A stretch of DNA of 64,000 nucleotides from JAEINY01 sp942490535 (GCA_942490535.1 CALNXQ010000005.1:1364001-1428000); one strand, 5' to 3'; positions 1 through 9,583 are shown, numbered from the stretch's first letter. Numbers and translations: made by a program. Notes: generated by a model not told the origin, from the sequence alone.

Positions 1-1
1 G

Positions 2-118
2 AATTTCATTGAATTCAAGAAAATGGTTTACGACGAGGTAAAGGAAATTCATGCACAACGCTTCCCCTTCAATGATTATCTCTACGAAAGTTATGATGAG
101 GATTATGTTATAGGATAA
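2..118 (+). CDS. C-terminal end of an unidentified protein (partial)
   Basis: An open frame enters from the left edge and ends at a TAA at 116-118, giving 38 residues that end in YESYDEDYVIG. The piece is acidic and aromatic-rich and shows no motif I recognise. It is directly followed by a strong terminator, which supports it being the true 3' end of a gene. Its function cannot be judged from this fragment. Confidence 0.6.
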   Translation, partial: NFIEFKKMVYDEVKEIHAQRFPFNDYLYESYDEDYVIG

Positions 119-120
119 AA

Positions 121-147
121 AAAAGGAGCTGATCAGCTCCTTTTTTT
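121..147. terminator. Bidirectional rho-independent terminator
   Basis: The palindrome GGAGCTGATCAGCTCC is flanked by an A-run on the left and a T-run on the right. It sits between the converging partial gene and asd, so it can serve both. Confidence 0.85.
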
Positions 148-201
148 ATTCATTTAGCGTCTGACTAAAAAACGCGTCATTAACCAGATCCGAAAGCTGT
201 A

Positions 202-1212
202 TTATTTAACCAATCCCTCTTTAATCATGTATTCGGCAATCTGAACCGCATTAAGGGCTGCCCCTTTTTTAATTTGGTCTGACACGCACCAAAAAGAAAG
301 TCCATTGGCATTGGCCAGATCGGCTCGCACACGCCCCACAAATACTTCGTCACGACCGGCTAAGAACAAAGGCATCGGGTATTCATTGTTGGCCGGCTGA
401 TCCATTAAAATAACGCCCTCTGCTGAAGCAAATGCGTGCTTAGCCTGATCGGGTGAAATGGGGTGTTGTGTTTCCACCCAAACCGACTCAGAGTGTGCTC
501 TTAAAACCGGTACACGCACACAAGTAGCACTTACCCGTATGTCGCTGTGCATGATTTTACGCGATTCATGAAACATCTTCATCTCCTCTTTGGTGTAATC
601 ATTATCAGTGAATACATCCACGTGAGGGATCAGGTTCGAAGCCAATTGGTGCTTAAAAGCCGAGACGGTGGGCGTCTCCTCATTGGCAATCTGACGCGTC
701 TGTAACGCCAGTTCTTCCATGCCGCTGGCACCGGCACCACTGGCGGCCTGGTAAGTGGATACATGTACCTTTGTAATGTGTGAAATATCTTCCAGAGGTT
801 TCAAAGCAACGACCAATTGAATGGTAGTGCAGTTAGGATTGGCAATGATGTTTCGGGGGGCATTTTTACAATCTTCGGCATTTACTTCGGGCACAACCAA
901 CGGTACATCATCTTCCATGCGGAATGCACTGGAGTTATCAATCATGATGGCCCCATGTTTGGTTATGGTCTCTGCAAAATCCTTAGACGTACCGCCACCC
1001 GCTGAGGTTAAGGCAATGTCAATATCTTTAAAGTCATCGTTGTGTTGAAGTTCTTTTACCACCAATTCTTTCCCGCGAAAGGTATAGGTTTTACCGGCAC
1101 TCCGTGCGGATCCAAATAAAACCAATTCATCCAACGGAAAATTACGTTCTTCCAGTACTTTCAGGAACTCTTGCCCCACAGCGCCGCTGGCACCAACGAT
1201 TGCTACTCTCAT
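202..1212 (-). CDS. asd: Aspartate-semialdehyde dehydrogenase
   Basis: This enzyme reduces aspartyl-4-phosphate to aspartate semialdehyde with NADPH. It is the branch point to lysine/diaminopimelate, threonine and methionine, and it acts in the cytoplasm. The 336 residues are full length for the family. The N-terminus carries the nucleotide-binding GASGAVGQ motif, the catalytic cysteine lies in NPNCTT near residue 128, and a substrate-binding R...H stretch (RVPVLRAHSE) lies near 230-240. The ATG start fits the family N-terminus (MRVAIVGASG). The gene stands alone, converging on the partial gene to its left. Confidence 0.97.
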   Translation of the reverse strand: MRVAIVGASGAVGQEFLKVLEERNFPLDELVLFGSARSAGKTYTFRGKELVVKELQHNDDFKDIDIALTSAGGGTSKDFAETITKHGAIMIDNSSAFRMEDDVPLVVPEVNAEDCKNAPRNIIANPNCTTIQLVVALKPLEDISHITKVHVSTYQAASGAGASGMEELALQTRQIANEETPTVSAFKHQLASNLIPHVDVFTDNDYTKEEMKMFHESRKIMHSDIRVSATCVRVPVLRAHSESVWVETQHPISPDQAKHAFASAEGVILMDQPANNEYPMPLFLAGRDEVFVGRVRADLANANGLSFWCVSDQIKKGAALNAVQIAEYMIKEGLVK

Positions 1213-1422
1213 GCGTTTCTCTTTTTAATTTGGTCACATGTAATTCGTCTATTCCAATGACTACAAGTAATTTTTTTGTTATTGGCTTGAAGAATTTCAG
1301 TTATAATGGTTAATACTATTTCTAATAACATTCAATTTTTGTAAATTAAATGTTGGTGGTGGTTGATGTTGCACTTACATATTAGTGCAAAAATAGGAAT
1401 AATTGCAATAATCTTTTGGCCT

Positions 1423-4281
1423 ATGAACCGCTTTTTTCTGCTTTTAATTTTGCTGCCAATCAATGCTGTAGCGCAATTTAACGAATCGTTCACCGATGAT
1501 GAGATTTTTAACAATCCGACCTGGCAAGGCGCTACGGATCGCTTTATTGTAAACAGCGATCAGATGCTTCAATTGAAGGCACCCGCCGAAAAAGGGGATG
1601 CTTTTCTGTTTACGCCCTGTAAAGTTGTGGAAGCAGCGCAATGGCAAGTGAAATTACGAATGGATTTTAATCCTTCTTCCAGCAATCTATGTCGGATTTA
1701 TTTGATTGCAGATGCGCCACAGGTGTCACAACTGGTCAATTGTGTGTATGTGGAGGTGGGTTCGACAGCGGATGATGTGTGCCTGTACAAAATGGAAGAC
1801 GGACAGCCTCAAAAGCTGATTGACGGATTGGACGGACGAGTTGCCCTTTCTGTGGTTGAGTTACAGGTGCGCGTGCGTCGGAAGGGGAATGTTTGGTCCC
1901 TGGAAGTAAATGGTAGTGACGAATGGATCACGGAAGGAGAGGTGGAGGCTTTGTTGCCTTTTACATCTGACTATTTTGGTTTATACTGCAAGTACACCTC
2001 TACCCGGTGTGATAAATTTTTCTTTGATGACATCTTTGTTTCCGGAGAAGCTTATGTGGATCGTGATCAACCCCTGGTATCTGATTTTTCGTTGGTAAAT
2101 GGGAGTCAGCTTCAAGTCCGCTTTAATGAGAAGGTAGAGCATGAAAGGGTTCAGGCATCCCAATTTCATTTGATACAGCACAATCGGTTTCCCTCCGAAA
2201 TAATCCTTAAGGAGGATAGTATGACGGTTCATCTTCATTTTATTCCGGGTCTGGAGGATGTGGAAAATGAGGCGATACAGATTTCCGGCATTTCTGATTT
2301 GGCCGGTAATGTAATGGGTGATACCAGTTTTATATTTTCCTATGAGCGCATTCGTGTCGATCAACTTCAACTAACAAATGATTCCACTTTAAGCGTGGCT
2401 TTCAATAAAGCGATATCGCTTAATGCCTGGGACGAGGCAAGTGTCAGGATACAACCGGGCATTTATTCCCATCAGGTGGTTGGCAGTTTCGACAGTGAAC
2501 GATTAAGGTACGATCTCCAATTGAATAAACCCTTGGCGGAGGCAGTCAACCACGTGGTCACCATTGGGCTGATTCGTGATGAACGGGGTGACACCATTCG
2601 CAGCGTATCTGACACGGTGTGGGTGTTTCATCCCAAACGATTTGATGTGGTGATTTCTGAAATAATGGCGGATCCCGCACCGTCAATGGGGCTGCCCGAG
2701 AGTGAATTTTTGGAATTGGTGAATCGCACCGATTATGCGTTGACATTTTCGGGATGGACGCTGCAGGTGAATGAAAAGCAATCTGTATTGGCCGATTTTA
2801 CTATGGAAGCGCATGCCCATCTGGCACTCGTACCGAAAACTGATGAAAGCGATTGGGCGTTGCATTCCCACGTGTGGGGCATGGAAAAGTGGCCCACTTT
2901 GACCAATGAATCTTCCACGGTGGTTTTGCGTGATGAGCGGGGATGGGTCATTGATGCCCTCGATTATCACCGGGATCAGGTGCCAGGTGAGCCTTTTAAA
3001 AGGGAAGGCGGATGGAGTGCCGAACGGATGGATGTGAATCATTTATCAGCCACGGTTAATAATTGGGCCTGGTCCGCTGATCTTTCCGGTGGAACCCCCG
3101 GCCGGGAGAATTCCAAAGCAGCGATTTTGTTTGATGACATGGCTCCTGCCATTGAGTACGTCACACTGGAGGCTGATTCCATTTTAGGAGTCTACTTTTC
3201 TGAGGCCATGGACCTGACCATAGAGAAAAGTAGTTTTGAGTTTAGTGCTGAGCTTCCGGACTGGCATGTAACCCAAATCGATACCATCTTTCTCAGGTAT
3301 TTGAAGGTTCAGTTTGCTGAGAACCTAAAACCCGGATACATTTATCAACTAAAAAAATGCCAATTGTACGACCTCGCTACACATCCGGTTCAACAGGAAG
3401 ATCCACTTCGCTTTGGGGTTTGTGCGGAAGTGACGTCAGGTGATGTCATCATTAATGAAGTGTTGTTTAATCCCCGTCCCGATGAAGAGGATTTTGTAGA
3501 GTTGTATAATCGCTCCACAAAGGTGATTAATATAGCCGACCTGGCCTTTGCCAAAGGAGATGAAAACCAACAGCTATCACAACTGTTTCCATTTTCGGAT
3601 CAAAACAGGATGTTGTTTCCCGGCGATTACCTGGTGCTGACGCCGGATAGCTTGCTTTTAATGGCGGCCTACCAGTGTGAATCACCAAAATCCATACTGG
3701 CTTTGATGCGTTTTCCTTCTTTGCCGGATGATGAAGGGGAGGTGCTCCTTACCGATCGATCGGGGGCACTCATTGATCATTTCGCGTACCGGGAACAAAT
3801 GCATTTTGATCTTCTGAAAGACAAAGAGGGTGTTTCATTGGAGCGGCTCTCGCCGGATGGGGCCAGCGATGATCCGCGCAATTGGCACTCGGCTGCCTCT
3901 GCGGTGGGATATGCCACACCGACCGGTTTAAATTCTCAGGCGTTGACGGTAACTAACAAGGAAGAAAATGTGTGGATAGCACCCGAAGTGTTTTCTCCCA
4001 ATGGCGATGGTAGGGACGATTTATTAACCATTGGGCTGAAAAATGTGGAACCAGATGGAATGGTCTCTATCCGCATTTATAATGGGAGCGGGCAGGAAGT
4101 TACATTTTTGGTCAATAATGAATTGATGGCCGCACAATCCGTTTATACCTGGGATGGGTTGGGGATGGATCGGGAGCAGCTCATGCCGGGAATTTATATT
4201 ATATGGGTGCGTTGTTTTTATCCATCGGGAAAAGTGGTGGAGCAGAAACGGAGTTGTGTGCTGAGTGGAGGGCGTTTGTAA
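1423..4281 (+). CDS. Secreted lamin-tail-domain protein with FlgD-like C-terminus
   Basis: This is a large exported protein of about 952 residues. I chose the ATG at 1423, not the upstream in-frame ATG at 1363, because it gives a clean signal peptide (MNRFFLLLILLPINAVAQ). A jelly-roll-like N-terminal part (about 20-215) is followed by Ig-like stretches containing repeated 'L.V.FNE/NKA' strands. Two lamin-tail (LTD) domains begin near 408 (VVISEIMADPAPS) and 672 (DVIINEVLFNPRP). The C-terminal 100 residues (EVFSPNGDGRDD...YTWDG...GIYIIWV) resemble the FlgD-Ig/CHU_C-type domains at the ends of Bacteroidota secreted proteins, which suggests type IX secretion (inference). It is probably a cell-surface or extracellular protein; its ligand is unknown. 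Confidence 0.85.
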   Translation: MNRFFLLLILLPINAVAQFNESFTDDEIFNNPTWQGATDRFIVNSDQMLQLKAPAEKGDAFLFTPCKVVEAAQWQVKLRMDFNPSSSNLCRIYLIADAPQVSQLVNCVYVEVGSTADDVCLYKMEDGQPQKLIDGLDGRVALSVVELQVRVRRKGNVWSLEVNGSDEWITEGEVEALLPFTSDYFGLYCKYTSTRCDKFFFDDIFVSGEAYVDRDQPLVSDFSLVNGSQLQVRFNEKVEHERVQASQFHLIQHNRFPSEIILKEDSMTVHLHFIPGLEDVENEAIQISGISDLAGNVMGDTSFIFSYERIRVDQLQLTNDSTLSVAFNKAISLNAWDEASVRIQPGIYSHQVVGSFDSERLRYDLQLNKPLAEAVNHVVTIGLIRDERGDTIRSVSDTVWVFHPKRFDVVISEIMADPAPSMGLPESEFLELVNRTDYALTFSGWTLQVNEKQSVLADFTMEAHAHLALVPKTDESDWALHSHVWGMEKWPTLTNESSTVVLRDERGWVIDALDYHRDQVPGEPFKREGGWSAERMDVNHLSATVNNWAWSADLSGGTPGRENSKAAILFDDMAPAIEYVTLEADSILGVYFSEAMDLTIEKSSFEFSAELPDWHVTQIDTIFLRYLKVQFAENLKPGYIYQLKKCQLYDLATHPVQQEDPLRFGVCAEVTSGDVIINEVLFNPRPDEEDFVELYNRSTKVINIADLAFAKGDENQQLSQLFPFSDQNRMLFPGDYLVLTPDSLLLMAAYQCESPKSILALMRFPSLPDDEGEVLLTDRSGALIDHFAYREQMHFDLLKDKEGVSLERLSPDGASDDPRNWHSAASAVGYATPTGLNSQALTVTNKEENVWIAPEVFSPNGDGRDDLLTIGLKNVEPDGMVSIRIYNGSGQEVTFLVNNELMAAQSVYTWDGLGMDREQLMPGIYIIWVRCFYPSGKVVEQKRSCVLSGGRL

Positions 4282-4292
4282 GGTACATTCCC

Positions 4293-4543
4293 CATCTTTT
4301 CAAAAAAACGATGCATCGACCATGTACTTTGTGCTTCCCGCCAAAAAAAATGACGCATCGACAAGGACCAAAGGGCATCTTTTCAAAAAAATGGACCATT
4401 GACCATGGACGATGGCGTTTCCGGCATAAAAAAAGTGGAATCTACACGGTAGATTCCACTTTTTGCGAGAATTTCTTGTCAACTACCTTGTCGGTACAGC
4501 TTCTTTTCAAAAAGTTGGACTATCGACACGGTTGATGACCGGA
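4293..4543. repeat. Degenerate 42-bp tandem array A (six units)
   Basis: The spacer behind the lamin-tail gene consists of about six degenerate units. Aligned unit anchors start at 4294, 4335, 4377, 4419, 4461 and 4501. Units are 41-42 bp except one that has lost two bases. The best-conserved pair share CTTTTCAAAAAAA followed by a GGAC-CAT-GACCATG stretch. The fourth unit holds a perfect hairpin that works as a terminator. Reading through on the plus strand gives 14-residue repeats with a KK core, but I do not regard this as a gene. Confidence 0.7.
4428..4464. terminator. Hairpin terminator inside array A
   Basis: The arms GTGGAATCTAC and GTAGATTCCAC are separated by a 3-base loop (ACG), with an A-run before and a T-run after. 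It lies between the converging lamin-tail and wbpA-like genes and can stop both. Confidence 0.85.
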
Positions 4544-4605
4544 TTATTAAAAAGGAAAAGGATCATTGAATCTCCAGGGGTTCACCATTCTCCTTTTGCT
4601 GATCG

Positions 4606-5892
4606 TTACAAGCTCCAATAAGTCAGGTCTTTTATTTTGTCGCGATAAATTCCTTTGACATCCACAAACACCCCGTTGTCCACCAAAATGGATTTGAAGT
4701 AAGCTTCATCCAAACCGGCATATTCATGGTGATTCACTGCCACGATAACACCGTTGTATTTGCCCTTGATTTCGGAGATGCCATAGCCATATTCATGCAT
4801 CAATTCTTCTGAAGAAGCATGTGGATCAGCCACCTCTACATCGATACTGAAGGACTTCAGCTCATTGTAAACATCAGCCACCTTGGAATTTCGGATGTCG
4901 CTCACATTCTCTTTAAAGGTAGCTCCCATGATCAAGACGCGGGCGCCGTTGATTTTATTACCGTGCGAAATCATCTTTTTAACCAGGGTCTTAGCCACAT
5001 AGCCACCCATGGAATCGTTGATGAAACGCCCTCCGGTAATAATCTTGGAGTGGTAACCCAACTGGTTGGCTTTGTAGGTGAGGTAATACGGATCCACCCC
5101 AATACAGTGACCACCCACTAAGCCCGGGAAGAATTTCAGGAAGTTCCATTTGGTGCCGGCTGCTTCCAGGACTTCAAAGGTGTTAATGTTCATGCGGTTG
5201 AAGATCAATGAAAGCTCATTCATCAAGGCAATGTTTACATCACGTTGAGTGTTTTCAATGATCTTGGCGGCTTCGGCTACTTTGATGCTGCTGGCTTTGT
5301 GAATACCGGCTTTGATGATGGATTCGTACACTTCGGCAATGACTTCCAGTGATTCAGCATCGCTACCCGATACAATTTTCAATATCTTAGTTAAGGTGTG
5401 TTCTTTGTCTCCCGGGTTAATACGTTCCGGGCTAAAGCCCACTTTAAAGTCGTCGTTAAATTTCAATCCCGACTCATGTTCCAGGATAGGTACGCAATCT
5501 TCTTCAGTACAGCCTGGGTAAACGGTGGATTCGAATACCACATAATCACCTTTCTTCAGGATTTTACCGACGGCTTTGGTGGCGCTCAAGAGGGGTGTCA
5601 AATCCGGTAGGTTGTGATCGTTGATGGGCGTAGGTACCGCTACTACGTGAAAATTGGCTTCTTTCAGGTCTTCTGCATGGCAGGTGTATTGAATGTCGCA
5701 CCCTTCAAAGGCCGATGCTTCCAACTCGTTGCTGGGGTCAATGCCTTTTTTCATAAGCTCCACCCGGTCGGCTTTGATGTCAAATCCAATGACTGACATT
5801 TTGCGGGCAAATTCAAGGGCAATGGGTAATCCAACATATCCTAACCCAATGACGGATAATTTTTTTTGTTTGGCTAATAGTTCCTTAAGCAT
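4606..5892 (-). CDS. wbpA: UDP-N-acetylhexosamine 6-dehydrogenase (WbpA/TviB/WecC family)
   Basis: This enzyme oxidises C6 of a UDP-N-acetylhexosamine to the uronic acid using two NAD+, supplying acidic sugars for surface polysaccharide. The 428 residues start with the Rossmann motif GLGYVGLP. A central FESTVYPG segment follows, then the catalytic cysteine at residue 263 in GGHCIGVDPYY. The C-terminal UDP-binding domain has the NVSDIRNSK stretch. The sequence is closest in style to the TviB/WbpA (UDP-GlcNAc) branch; exact epimer specificity cannot be read. It is the last gene of a minus-strand cassette with the acetyltransferase and aminotransferase upstream. Confidence 0.93.
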   Translation of the reverse strand: MLKELLAKQKKLSVIGLGYVGLPIALEFARKMSVIGFDIKADRVELMKKGIDPSNELEASAFEGCDIQYTCHAEDLKEANFHVVAVPTPINDHNLPDLTPLLSATKAVGKILKKGDYVVFESTVYPGCTEEDCVPILEHESGLKFNDDFKVGFSPERINPGDKEHTLTKILKIVSGSDAESLEVIAEVYESIIKAGIHKASSIKVAEAAKIIENTQRDVNIALMNELSLIFNRMNINTFEVLEAAGTKWNFLKFFPGLVGGHCIGVDPYYLTYKANQLGYHSKIITGGRFINDSMGGYVAKTLVKKMISHGNKINGARVLIMGATFKENVSDIRNSKVADVYNELKSFSIDVEVADPHASSEELMHEYGYGISEIKGKYNGVIVAVNHHEYAGLDEAYFKSILVDNGVFVDVKGIYRDKIKDLTYWSL

Positions 5893-5922
5893 GATGTCGA
5901 ATTTTAATGTGTTAGGTTTATA

Positions 5923-6516
5923 TTAGTTGTTGATTTTATTTACGGTATTGTTATTCAATTGGTATTTATCACCACTCTCCGGACAGGTGGCAATGCCTTC
6001 TTCGTTGAAGTGGAGGCGATGGCCGAATTCACTCATCCAGCCAATTTGCTGCGAGGGATTGCCCACCACCAGGGCATAGGGCGGGATGTTTTTGGTAACC
6101 ACAGCACCGGCACCAATAAAGGCAAATTCACCAATATCATGGCCGCATACGACAGTCGCATTGGCGCCAATGGTAGCCCCTTTTTTTACAATTGTTTTTT
6201 GATACTGGTCGCGGCGATTGACCGCACTGCGCGGATTGGTCACATTGGTAAAGACCATGCTGGGCCCCAGGAAAACATCGTCTTCGCAAATCACGCCGGT
6301 ATAGATGGACACATTGTTCTGAACTTTCACATTGTTTCCCAATATAACATTGGGGGAAATGACCACGTTTTGGCCAAGGTTACAGTTGCTGCCAATTTCG
6401 CAATGGGGCATCACGTGCGAGAAATGCCAGATTTTGGTGCCTTCACCAATGGTGCAATTGGCATCAATAACAGCTGTTTCGTGTGCAAAATAGTTGGGAT
6501 GATTCATGTTATTCAA
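5923..6516 (-). CDS. wbpD: WbpD/WlbB-type UDP-aminosugar N-acetyltransferase
   Basis: This is a left-handed beta-helix acyltransferase of 197 residues. It has many hexapeptide repeats (IGEGTKI, IGSNCN, LGQNVVI, LGNNVKV, VQNNVSI) and the family signature NVTNPRSAVNRRDQYQKTIVKKGATIGANATVVCG. Members acetylate the 3-amino group of UDP-2-acetamido-3-amino-glucuronate. It overlaps the upstream aminotransferase by 8 bp and sits just before the 6-dehydrogenase, matching the WbpA-D-E order of reactions. No WbpB-type 3-dehydrogenase is present in this window. Confidence 0.92.
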   Translation of the reverse strand: MNNMNHPNYFAHETAVIDANCTIGEGTKIWHFSHVMPHCEIGSNCNLGQNVVISPNVILGNNVKVQNNVSIYTGVICEDDVFLGPSMVFTNVTNPRSAVNRRDQYQKTIVKKGATIGANATVVCGHDIGEFAFIGAGAVVTKNIPPYALVVGNPSQQIGWMSEFGHRLHFNEEGIATCPESGDKYQLNNNTVNKINN

Positions 6517-7633
6517 AAAAGGATAAGACGGTGTCGGTAATATGGGTTAGCTGATCTCCGGTTAATTCGGTATGCATGGGCAGTGATAAAACCTCCCGGC
6601 TTAATTGTTCCGCATGCTCGAACGATTGATCCGAAGATGCATAGCTGGCAAAGGCTTCTTGCTGGTGCAAGGGAACGGGGTAGTAGACCATGGATGGAAT
6701 GTCCGCCGCTTTTAAATGTGTTTGTAAGGCATCCCGTTTTCCGTTCGCTACGCGTAATGTATATTGATGGAAAATATGATCGGAGTGTTCCTGGCGATGT
6801 GGGATCGTTAATTCATCATGATTTTTAAAGGCCCCATCGTAGTAGTCCGCTACTTTTTGACGGCGCGTATTGAAGTCATCCAGGTGTTTGAGTTTGACAT
6901 CTAATACAGCTGCCTGAAGGGTATCTAAGCGGGAATTGACGCCAATGATTTTATGGTAGTATTTTTTCTCCGATCCATGGTTGATGATCATGAGCATTTG
7001 AGCGGCCAGGTCATCGTTGTTGGTGAAACAGGCACCGCCATCGCCGAAACAGCCCAGGTTTTTAGATGGGAAGAAGGAAGTGCAGCCCACATCACCAATG
7101 GTTCCCAGTTTTAATGTGTCTTCGTGGAGCGTATAACTGGCACCAATGGATTGTGCGCCATCCTCAACAATATAGAGCTGGTGATCTTGTGCAATTTTGC
7201 AGATGGCTGACATATCAGCTCCTTGTCCAAAAAGATGCACCGGAATGATGGCTTTTGTTTTCGCGGTGATGGCTTTCTCTACTTCAGATGGTATCAGCGT
7301 AAACGTATGTGGATCCACATCCACTAAAACCGGTTTTAGGTGCAGTAAAGCGATGACTTCAACCGTGGCAATAAACGTAAAGGTGGAAGTAATGACTTCG
7401 TCCCCGGGTTTCAACCCCAAGGCCATTAATGCAATTTGCAAAGCATCCGTTCCGTTGGCACAGGGAATCACGTGTTTCACCTGCAGGTAATCTGCCAGGT
7501 TTTGCTGAAATACTTTTAATTGCGGGCCATTTATAAAAGCAGTGCTATCCAAAACTTGCTGCATCGCTGCATCAATATCGGACTGAAGACGTTTATATTG
7601 AGTCTGTAAATCTACCATTCTAATCTGCTCCAT
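6509..7633 (-). CDS. wbpE: DegT/DnrJ/EryC1 (WbpE-like) sugar aminotransferase
   Basis: This is a PLP-dependent transaminase that would convert the 3-keto UDP-sugar to the 3-amino sugar. The 374 residues are family length. The PLP lysine lies near residue 190 in FFPSKNLGCFGDGG. The substrate-handling GSEKKYYHKIIGVNSRLD stretch and the C-terminal YPVPLHQQEAF motif are present. It opens the cassette, and its 3' end overlaps wbpD by 8 bp, so translation is probably coupled. The WbpE role rests on the neighbours; other 3- or 4-aminotransferases of this superfamily look similar. Confidence 0.92.
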   Translation of the reverse strand: MEQIRMVDLQTQYKRLQSDIDAAMQQVLDSTAFINGPQLKVFQQNLADYLQVKHVIPCANGTDALQIALMALGLKPGDEVITSTFTFIATVEVIALLHLKPVLVDVDPHTFTLIPSEVEKAITAKTKAIIPVHLFGQGADMSAICKIAQDHQLYIVEDGAQSIGASYTLHEDTLKLGTIGDVGCTSFFPSKNLGCFGDGGACFTNNDDLAAQMLMIINHGSEKKYYHKIIGVNSRLDTLQAAVLDVKLKHLDDFNTRRQKVADYYDGAFKNHDELTIPHRQEHSDHIFHQYTLRVANGKRDALQTHLKAADIPSMVYYPVPLHQQEAFASYASSDQSFEHAEQLSREVLSLPMHTELTGDQLTHITDTVLSFFE

Positions 7634-7669
7634 ACCTATTTTTTATAGTCTGTTAAATTAGCAAAAATC

Positions 7670-9349
7670 TCAGAATCCAAAGTTCATACCGAAGGACAGG
7701 ATTTGATTACCTTTCAAAAAATAGGGATTAGTGTACAATGCCTGATCAGGGCCTGAATAGGAATTGTGTTGGTATTCAGCAAAAATGAAACCATCATTGA
7801 TGATTTGGTACGATGTTTTTAATCGAATATTTTGATTTTTATACCGGACTTCATTCATAAACGGTAAGCCCCGGCGTATTTCATCCTGATCCAGGTTAAT
7901 TTCCGGATGGTCCTCAAAGTTCCCGTCATTAAAGATGGTCTGGTAATCTTTTCCCTTTCTTATGGTGGTGAAACTGACCAGGATGTCTAAACCTCTGATG
8001 GGCTTGTATCTTAACGCCAGGTAGAGTTCATCGGCATTATCTTTTAAGTAATGGCCCATGGTGAAGCGATTGCTTTCATAATCTACCGTCGGGATAAAAT
8101 GTTGATAGGCAAAGGGGCGTATCCAGGTGTATTCCATGGTAATGGATAAGTCGGGCAAAAGATCCGTCGCCCGGCCACCGATTTTAATGGCTACATCGTT
8201 GGATTGTTCATCTTTACTAAATATGTTGGTTAAAGCAATTTCATCAATGAAAACAGAAGTGTAAAGGTGGAGGTTTTTAATTTGGCGACTGCTGATATCA
8301 AAATACATCTGCGCATTATGGCCCACCCAATTATCCCATGAGTTATAGGTGTGATCTGTCGACTTGTAAAAAAGGAAGGGGATCAGATACACCGGATTAA
8401 AATCGGTGTCGCCATACACAATGGAATTTCCAAAGGACACATGAAGTTGTTTCCAAGGCTTGATCGTAAACATATTGGATGCCATGAATTTATTGGCATA
8501 TACCAGGCGTTCGCCATTGTATACCCCATAGGTACGGGAGCTGTCAATAACGCCGCTCACCAGCCATCCATGGTAATAATTAAATTCAAACCATTTGACT
8601 GGTTTCAGTTGCATGGAGATAAACCCAAACGAAGGGGCATGACCCGATTGAATGACTGGTTCGCTGTAACCATTTCCCCATTTGATGTGATCTTTATGCA
8701 GACCCAGGCTACCCCAATTCCATGCTACCGAGATGCCGCCGCGGGCTTCGGAGTAATCTTTGGCACTGCCGTCGCCTTTATATACCACACCCTGTCGGTT
8801 GGAGAGGTAGTGATCTCCTTTCTTGTCACGGGTAGGAGCCATATGTCCCAGGTAATAGGATTCATGATTATCACGAAGGCTTCCGTAAATCCCGACATTC
8901 TTTCCAATGGATCCGTAAAATTCAGCACCGCCCCATCGGTGATATTCGGTTTTGTCACCAATGTTAAAAAACTGACCGCCTATAATAGGATTTACTGTCA
9001 CCTTAAATAGTGAGTCACTGTAATACAATACGTCAAAACGTTTATCGAACGCTTTGCCGATGGTTAATTCCTTATTGAAGTCTTTTAGGTAAAAAGTGAC
9101 CTCCTTTTGTTGGCGACGAGTCAAGGAGGCGTGGCCATCTGCATCTTTTAAAAATTGGGCAATTGCTTTTCGGGAATAGGGCTTAATGGCCGAGTTTACT
9201 GCGATGATGTTCTTATTTGCCAGTTCATCAATGAAGTCGTAGATGGCTTCGTTGCTCACATGGTGAGGTACCTCCTGAGAAAACATCAGGGTGGGGATGA
9301 ATCCTATTAAAACTAATAGGACGTACTTAAAAGGAAGCATTGCCTTCAT
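7670..9349 (-). CDS. Capsule assembly Wzi family outer-membrane protein
   Basis: This 559-residue exported protein has a signal peptide (MKAMLPFKYVLLVLIGFIPTLMFSQ). A helical periplasmic N-terminal part (residues 30-85, with SNEAIYDFIDELANKNII) is followed by a long beta-strand-rich barrel. The barrel has alternating aromatic strands and ends in FGMNFGF, a typical outer-membrane C-terminus. Wzi proteins bind capsule polysaccharide and organise it at the outer membrane. Its place directly upstream of the UDP-sugar cassette, in the same direction with a 36-bp gap, fits that role. Two other Wzi-associated export genes, wza and wzc, lie 30 kb away. Confidence 0.85.
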   Translation of the reverse strand: MKAMLPFKYVLLVLIGFIPTLMFSQEVPHHVSNEAIYDFIDELANKNIIAVNSAIKPYSRKAIAQFLKDADGHASLTRRQQKEVTFYLKDFNKELTIGKAFDKRFDVLYYSDSLFKVTVNPIIGGQFFNIGDKTEYHRWGGAEFYGSIGKNVGIYGSLRDNHESYYLGHMAPTRDKKGDHYLSNRQGVVYKGDGSAKDYSEARGGISVAWNWGSLGLHKDHIKWGNGYSEPVIQSGHAPSFGFISMQLKPVKWFEFNYYHGWLVSGVIDSSRTYGVYNGERLVYANKFMASNMFTIKPWKQLHVSFGNSIVYGDTDFNPVYLIPFLFYKSTDHTYNSWDNWVGHNAQMYFDISSRQIKNLHLYTSVFIDEIALTNIFSKDEQSNDVAIKIGGRATDLLPDLSITMEYTWIRPFAYQHFIPTVDYESNRFTMGHYLKDNADELYLALRYKPIRGLDILVSFTTIRKGKDYQTIFNDGNFEDHPEINLDQDEIRRGLPFMNEVRYKNQNIRLKTSYQIINDGFIFAEYQHNSYSGPDQALYTNPYFLKGNQILSFGMNFGF

Positions 9350-9552
9350 TGCATTGGGGCTAAAAATACATTCGAATACGGTATCCTGAAAAGCAGGGGT
9401 AAAATCATAAACTATTCGAAATTAAGTAAATCTAATTTGTGTTTCAAATTTTAGGAGTTGAAAAAGAGGAGGTGATCCGATTATTTATCCGTTCATATGT
9501 GACCATTATCCCGATATATATCATAATAGAATGGCGAAATGGTTCATTCGCC

Positions 9553-9583
9553 AAAAAAAAAGAGCCGGGACAAAACCCGGCTC
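9553..9583 (-). terminator. Terminator of metK
   Basis: The arms GAGCCGGG and CCCGGCTC enclose a short loop and are followed on the minus strand by a run of T (the A-run at 9553-9561). It lies 27 bp beyond the metK stop. Confidence 0.9.

Noticed and set aside
4203..4535. 110-codon open frame with 14-residue KK repeats in array A
   Set aside because: It begins inside the lamin-tail gene in another frame and passes through a transcription terminator, so it is not a plausible gene.
5959..6540. 193-codon frame opposite the wbpD-like gene
   Set aside because: It is a shadow of the hexapeptide-repeat coding sequence, which tends to keep the opposite strand open.
8351..9010. 219-codon frame opposite the Wzi-family gene
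   Set aside because: It is fully antisense to a well-supported gene and shows no recognisable domain.
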